Source: Streptomyces sp. ERV7
GTDB taxonomy: Bacteria > Actinomycetota > Actinomycetes > Streptomycetales > Streptomycetaceae
Length of the DNA: 64,000 bases
Direction of reading: 5' to 3'
Assembly: GCF_001653515.1 (NCBI RefSeq)
Contig: NZ_LYOY01000051.1
Coordinates: forward strand, 1,074,001-1,138,000
Numbering within the stretch: the stretch's first letter is position 1; every line of letters begins with the position of its first letter. Below are positions 60,096-64,000 of the stretch, piece by piece. The notes below the pieces were generated by a model. That model was not told where the DNA came from. It did not search any database and saw only the letters and a list, made by a program, of their open reading frames with translations. A program made the translations under genes and the position numbers.

Positions 60096-61901
60096 TCAGC
60101 GCTTCGGCGTGTTCGCCGCGGTCACGTTGACCGCGGCCCAGGCCTTGTCGACCGTCTTGTACTCGGCGCTGGTGGCGCCGTACAGGTCGGCCGCCGCCTT
60201 CAGCGTCGCCGTGCGGGCGTCGTGGAAGTCGGTGGTGGAGACCATGTAGCGGGACAGGGCGCGGTAGAAGATCTGCGTCGCCTTGTCCCGGCCGATGCCG
60301 GTCACGGTCGAGCCGTCGTACGTCGGCGAGTCGTAGTCGACCCCGCCGATGGTCTTCTTGCCGCTGCCCTCGGCGAGGAGGTAGTACGCGTGCGAGGAGA
60401 CACCGGAACCGGCGTGCACCTCGGTGTCGTACGAAGCCGCCGACCAGTAGTCGACCGTGCCTTCCAGCTTGTCGAGCGACGGCTTGTCCAGACGGCGCAG
60501 GAACGTCTGGTCCAGGCCCAGCTTCTCGCCCAGCAGGTAGTTCGGCGGGTTCTTCGGGTTGTTGGTCTGGAACTCGACGTTGCTGCCGAAGATGTCCGCC
60601 AGCGACTCGTTGAGCGAGCCCGCCTCACCGAACTGGTTGCCCTGCGCGTCGACCCGGGTCGGCTGCAGGTTGGCCGTGGCGTCGACGACACCGTGGCTGA
60701 GCTCGTGACCCGTCACGTCGAGCACGACCAGCGGCTTGGTGAAGGTCTGGCCGTCACCGTCTCCGTAGAGCATGCAGCCGCACTCGGAGTACCAGAAGGC
60801 GTTGCCCACGTTGGTGCCGAAGTGCACCATCGCGCGGGCACCGGCGCCGTCGTTCTTGATGCCGTTGCGGCCCAGCACCTTCTTGTAGAAGTCGAGGGTG
60901 CTGACGATGCCGTACTGGGCGTCCACCGCGGCCGACTGGCGGTTGCCGGGGGTGCCGTTGCCCCAGCTGTTGGTGGTGTTGGTGAACGCCTTGCCCTGGG
61001 CGAACTGCTCCAGCTCACGGCCGCCCGCGTCGCGGGTCTCCGTGTTGCCGCGCGTGGCGTCCTTGAGCAGGTACGAGGAGGTGCCGGTCTTCAGCGTGTT
61101 CAGCGGAACGTTGCCGACGAAGATCGACGAGCCGGAGCCGACCGAGGGGATACCCACGGTCTTCGGCGGGTTGAACGGCTTGGCACCGGCCGCGGCGGCG
61201 GTAGCACCCGAGGCGGTGGCACCCGCGACGGGCGCGACCTTCTGCCCGCTCTTGCGCAGCTTGGACTTGAGGCTCGGCGAGATGAACGAGTCCGCGGCCG
61301 GGATGTCGGTGAGCACGGCGCCGGTCGCGGCGTCGATGACGACCGTACGGACGCCGCCCGCCTCGGTGGTCTTGCTGTTGCTGACCTTGATCTGGTACGC
61401 GAGCGTCGTGCGGCCGGCGCGCGCGTCGACGACCAGCTCGGCCGTACCGGCGTCGCCCTTGGCCGTCGAGGCCGCCTTCGCCTTGGCCTGCTCCGCCGTC
61501 AGCTTCGGGGCCTTGGCGGCGACCGCGACCTCGTGACGGGAGGCGCGGGTGACGTCCAGGTACTTCGACTTGGCGTCCAGGTGCACGACCAGGTCGCCGC
61601 CGAGGACCGGCAGGCCCTTGTGGGCGCGGACGAACCGGACGTGCTGCTTGCCGTCCGGGTCGATCAGCGTGTCGGTCGCCGTCAGGGTGTCGTCCTTGGA
61701 GACACCGGTGGCGGACGCGTGCGCGAAGGCGGCGGCGCGCGCCGTCTCCACAACCGACTTGGCGGACTTGGCGGCGGCGACGGAGGAAGTCCCGGTGACG
61801 GCGGAGGTCGCGAAGGCGGTGCCCACGCCCCCTGCCGTGATGGTCGCGGCCGTGGTGACGGCCAGGGCGATCGCCAGTCTGCGTATGTGGGGTGTACGCA
61901 C
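60096..61901 (-). CDS. M4-family metallopeptidase with FTP/PepSY propeptide
   Basis: A 601-residue secreted thermolysin-like protease. The signal peptide (IALAVTTAATITAGGVGTAF) is followed by an FTP/PepSY-type pro-region (about residues 50-240, DGKQHVRFVRAHKGLPVLGG, VVIDAATGAVLTDIPAADSF) that acts as chaperone and inhibitor. The catalytic domain has VTGHELSHGVVDA near residue 398 and SLNESLADIFGS. It shares the CGC loop (SECGCMLYGDGDG) with the neighbouring short M4 protease. GTG at 61901 lies 8 bases after AAGGA; longer upstream frames are unlikely. An extracellular protease for nutrient release. Confidence 0.94.
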   Translation of the reverse strand: MRTPHIRRLAIALAVTTAATITAGGVGTAFATSAVTGTSSVAAAKSAKSVVETARAAAFAHASATGVSKDDTLTATDTLIDPDGKQHVRFVRAHKGLPVLGGDLVVHLDAKSKYLDVTRASRHEVAVAAKAPKLTAEQAKAKAASTAKGDAGTAELVVDARAGRTTLAYQIKVSNSKTTEAGGVRTVVIDAATGAVLTDIPAADSFISPSLKSKLRKSGQKVAPVAGATASGATAAAAGAKPFNPPKTVGIPSVGSGSSIFVGNVPLNTLKTGTSSYLLKDATRGNTETRDAGGRELEQFAQGKAFTNTTNSWGNGTPGNRQSAAVDAQYGIVSTLDFYKKVLGRNGIKNDGAGARAMVHFGTNVGNAFWYSECGCMLYGDGDGQTFTKPLVVLDVTGHELSHGVVDATANLQPTRVDAQGNQFGEAGSLNESLADIFGSNVEFQTNNPKNPPNYLLGEKLGLDQTFLRRLDKPSLDKLEGTVDYWSAASYDTEVHAGSGVSSHAYYLLAEGSGKKTIGGVDYDSPTYDGSTVTGIGRDKATQIFYRALSRYMVSTTDFHDARTATLKAAADLYGATSAEYKTVDKAWAAVNVTAANTPKR

Positions 61902-62313
61902 TATGGAGGTCCTTATGTGGTGCGGGGGCGGCCGGCTACAACCGCCCGTACGCGCGATACCCGGGGGCACCGCGGGGACTGTGTGGCCCCGACCGAACAT
62001 TGCTACGCCTGACATGCCCATGTAAAGCCGTTTGTTCGGCTTATGTTCCTTTGGCACTCAGATTTAACAATCGCCCCGGTGTGGGTGAACGGAGAGCCAC
62101 CGGCCGTGTGTTCTGCGCGTTCCCCAGGTCGTGTCAACGGTCCAGATGCAGACCCGGCCGAGATGGTTGCGCCGTCCGCACACTGTGCTGGTGATCACAG
62201 TGTGCGGACGGCGGTTTCTCTGCGTATGGGTGGAAACGTAGGGGGTCGAGCAGATGAAGCACGTCGGCCGGGGTGATTCTCTCACTCCCCTCGGGCGGCC
62301 GACGCCGGTGGGA
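61902..62313. other. 410-base intergenic region
   Basis: Holds the promoter and leader of the M4 protease gene and the terminator of the YncE-like gene. The middle part is AT-richer (around 62035-62075). No gene seen. Confidence 0.5.
62171..62212. terminator. Terminator after the YncE-like gene
   Basis: Perfect 17-base stem (GCCGTCCGCACACTGTG and its complement) with an 8-base loop, about 100 bases beyond the minus-strand stop. Confidence 0.75.
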
Positions 62314-63573
62314 TCAGCCCGTCGAGGAGCCGGTCCAGTCGGCCGCGACGTGGCCGAGGCGGACCCGCTGCGGATGGTCGCCGACCGCGACGGACACCGT
62401 CTTCTGCCCGGTCGCGAAGTCGATCGCGGTGATCCGGTCCGCCCCGCTCTCGGAGATGACGCAGGACTTGCCGTCCCCGCTCACGGTCGCCCAGTACGGC
62501 TTGGACGCGGGAACCAGCGGGCCCTCCCGCAAGGTGGTGCGGTCGACGACCGTCGCGTAGTCGTCCATCGTCCCGGCGACGCAGAGTCTGTTCCCGTCGG
62601 GGCTGATCGAAAGCCCGTGGTGGCGCGAGTCGTTGACCCAGGTGGTGCGGTCCTCGCTGGTCGCGGGGTTCTTGGGGAGCGTCTTGGAGCGGGTGATCCG
62701 GTCGGCGGCGATGTCGTATTCGAGGAAGCCGTTGAAGAACGACACCTGGAAGTAGAGCCTGGACTCGTCGGGGGTGAAGACCACGGGCCGGACGGCGTCG
62801 GAGAGGTCCTTGCGGCCGAACGCGTCGAGCCGGTCGCGCATGTCGATGACCTTGACGGGCTTGAAGGTGTGCGCGTCCACGACCGTGATGCGCCGGTCGC
62901 CCTTCGTCCAGTCCCACACCGGGTCGTCGAGGGCCGTGTTCACCTCGCCGATCGCCATGTTCCACAGGTACTTGCCGCCGTCGGTGAAGACGTTCTCGTG
63001 GGGTTTGTCGCCGGTGGTGAACGAGCCGAGCTGCCGCCCGGTCGCGATGTCGAGGACGTGCACGGTGTTCGACGTGGAGGCGGAGACGGCGACCCGGGTG
63101 CCGTCGGGGGAGACGGCCATGTGGTCCGAGCGGTAACCCGACACGGGGAAGCGCCAGTTGATGTGCCCGGTGGCCAGGTCGATCGACACCACATCGGCGA
63201 AGCTGGGCCGGGAGACCACGATGGCGGAGCCGTCGGGTGTGGAGTACATGTCGTCGACGAACTGGTCGTGGCCCTCACCCGGGCCCTGTCTGATGCCCAA
63301 GAAATAGGCCAGTTTGATCGGGTTGAGGTAGATCTCGGTCAGCCGCTGGTCCTTGTCCGGGATGACGTTGACCCGCCCGATCCGGGCCAGGTCGCCGCTG
63401 GACTTCACGACGTCGGCGGTGCCGTCCCAGTTGTTGCCCACGAACATCACCTCCCGCAGCGCCGCGGCGCCGGAGGCCGAAGGGGGCGCGGAGGCGGTCG
63501 CGGTCGCGGAGGACCCGGTCACGGCCAGGGTCACCACGGCCGCCAGGGAGCCGAGGGTTCGGTACACGGGCAT
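62314..63573 (-). CDS. Secreted YncE-like (YVTN-repeat) beta-propeller protein
   Basis: A 419-residue exported protein. The signal (GSLAAVVTLAVTGSSATATA) is followed by repeats of the YVTN/YncE type: DMYSTPDGSAIVVSRPSFAD, HMAVSPDGTRVAVSASTSNT, VFTPDESRLYFQVSFFNGFL, LSISPDGNRLCVAGTMDDYA and ATVSGDGKSCVISESGADRI. These form a seven-bladed propeller, usually a binding scaffold. Function unknown. ATG at 63573 follows CCGGAG. It is alone between the proteases and the last gene. Confidence 0.9.
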   Translation of the reverse strand: MPVYRTLGSLAAVVTLAVTGSSATATASAPPSASGAAALREVMFVGNNWDGTADVVKSSGDLARIGRVNVIPDKDQRLTEIYLNPIKLAYFLGIRQGPGEGHDQFVDDMYSTPDGSAIVVSRPSFADVVSIDLATGHINWRFPVSGYRSDHMAVSPDGTRVAVSASTSNTVHVLDIATGRQLGSFTTGDKPHENVFTDGGKYLWNMAIGEVNTALDDPVWDWTKGDRRITVVDAHTFKPVKVIDMRDRLDAFGRKDLSDAVRPVVFTPDESRLYFQVSFFNGFLEYDIAADRITRSKTLPKNPATSEDRTTWVNDSRHHGLSISPDGNRLCVAGTMDDYATVVDRTTLREGPLVPASKPYWATVSGDGKSCVISESGADRITAIDFATGQKTVSVAVGDHPQRVRLGHVAADWTGSSTG

Positions 63574-63655
63574 CGTCACTCCGGATGATCGGTGGGGGGA
63601 CATGACAATCACGGTGCGATGTGGCTACCGGAAGGTAGTGAGCGGCGCCCGACAA

Positions 63656-63699
63656 GACAAGAGCCAGGACAAGAGCTGGACAAGAGCCGGACAAGAGCC
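63656..63699. repeat. Tandem repeat of GACAAGAGCC(A/T)G units, four copies
   Basis: Four head-to-tail units of 10-12 bases, each starting GACAAGAGC, in the intergenic region upstream of the last gene. A partial GACAA precedes them. Confidence 0.8.
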
Positions 63700-63846
63700 A
63701 TGACGGCGGCGGATACCGGGTGCCCGCGCCCTCCGTTAGAGATCTGTTGGCGGGCCGCTGGATGATCGTTCCCTGAGCGGCACCGAGCCGCTCGACACCA
63801 CCAGCAGTGCACGGCCCGTACGACGGGCCCGAGATCGGGGGCAGAC

Positions 63847-64000
63847 GTGTTGAAGAAGTTCGGAGCCAGGGCAGCGGTCGTGGGCGCGGCGGCGGCCCTC
63901 GCGGTGAGCGGTCTCGCCGGAACGGCGCAGGCGAGGGCCGGTGCGCCCTACATCGGCGACGGCTACGCCAACAACACCAACGCGGTGTGGTGCGTGCAGC
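63847..64000 (+). CDS. Secreted peptidoglycan-binding-domain-like protein, N-terminus only
   Basis: The gene runs off the right edge; 51 codons are visible. It starts GTG at 63847. The signal peptide (VVGAAAALAVSGLAGTAQAR) is followed by GAPYIGDGYANNTNAVWCVQ. In Streptomyces this start commonly leads into a PG_binding_1 peptidoglycan-binding repeat, in which the WCVQ stretch is the first conserved helix. The full domain is not visible, so the assignment rests on the leader. Confidence 0.6.
   Translation, partial: MLKKFGARAAVVGAAAALAVSGLAGTAQARAGAPYIGDGYANNTNAVWCVQ

Overview
The window is high-GC actinobacterial chromosomal DNA, almost certainly Streptomyces. Codons nearly always end in G or C, GTG starts are common, translationally coupled operons abound, and there are lineage-typical families (ROK regulators, DUF4192, SigJ/ECF41 sigma factors, M4 proteases, ParB-type pathway regulators). 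TTA codons are rare and occur in genes of specialised metabolism. I saw no tRNA, rRNA, CRISPR array, transposase or integrase.

Layout. (1) 1-6.1 kb: mixed housekeeping: a LysR fragment, an SBF-type symporter, a MarR/oxidoreductase pair with two clear operators, fdhD with decayed formate dehydrogenase and panE remnants beside it, a KAS III-like enzyme and a FadR-type GntR regulator. (2) 6.2-17.5 kb: a sugar (probably keto-sugar) utilisation locus: ROK regulator, complete RbsABC-like transporter, Gfo/Idh/MocA dehydrogenase, a frameshifted TIM-barrel isomerase and a 1230-residue secreted multidomain protein. (3) 17.6-25.6 kb: a PgaE/JadH-like aromatic hydroxylase, alpha/beta hydrolase, MFS exporter, Sfp-type PPTase, acyl-CoA carboxylase beta and epsilon subunits and a JadR1-like response regulator. 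These are the accessory parts of an angucycline cluster. (4) 25.8-32.8 kb, minus strand: a six-gene operon (two-cluster ferredoxin, 639-residue unknown protein, amidase, glutamine-synthetase-like ligase, adenylosuccinate-lyase-like enzyme, GNAT) matching the hydrazine/diazo cassette of kinamycin and lomaiviticin clusters. No polyketide synthase is present. (5) 33.5-45.5 kb: two SigJ/ECF41 sigma factors, an MMPL exporter, NmrA-like proteins, a gamma-glutamyl hydrolase homologue, a VOC protein, a second PgaE/JadH-like hydroxylase, an ABM protein and a StrR-type regulator. (6) 45.8-52.8 kb: a seven-gene ebo-type operon headed by an inositol-phosphate-synthase homologue. (7) 52.9-64 kb: an O-methyltransferase-like protein with an altered SAM motif, a ScyD/ScyE-family protein, a carboxymuconolactone decarboxylase homologue, a truncated DUF4192 gene, a double GNAT, two M4 proteases, a YncE-like propeller and the start of a secreted peptidoglycan-binding protein.

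How the parts may work together (inference). Regions 3, 4, 5 and the methyltransferase-like gene look like scattered tailoring, hydrazine-forming, export and regulatory parts of a diazo-angucycline pathway whose polyketide core is missing or lies elsewhere. TTA codons in the response regulator, the second hydroxylase and the StrR-type regulator suggest bldA control. Separately, five copies of nGTCACA-N16-CGTC precede a sigma factor, the MMPL exporter (two copies), an NmrA gene and the carboxymuconolactone decarboxylase homologue, which outlines an ECF41 regulon. The ebo-type operon sits 1.5 kb from a ScyD/ScyE-family gene, echoing their co-occurrence in cyanobacterial scytonemin loci.
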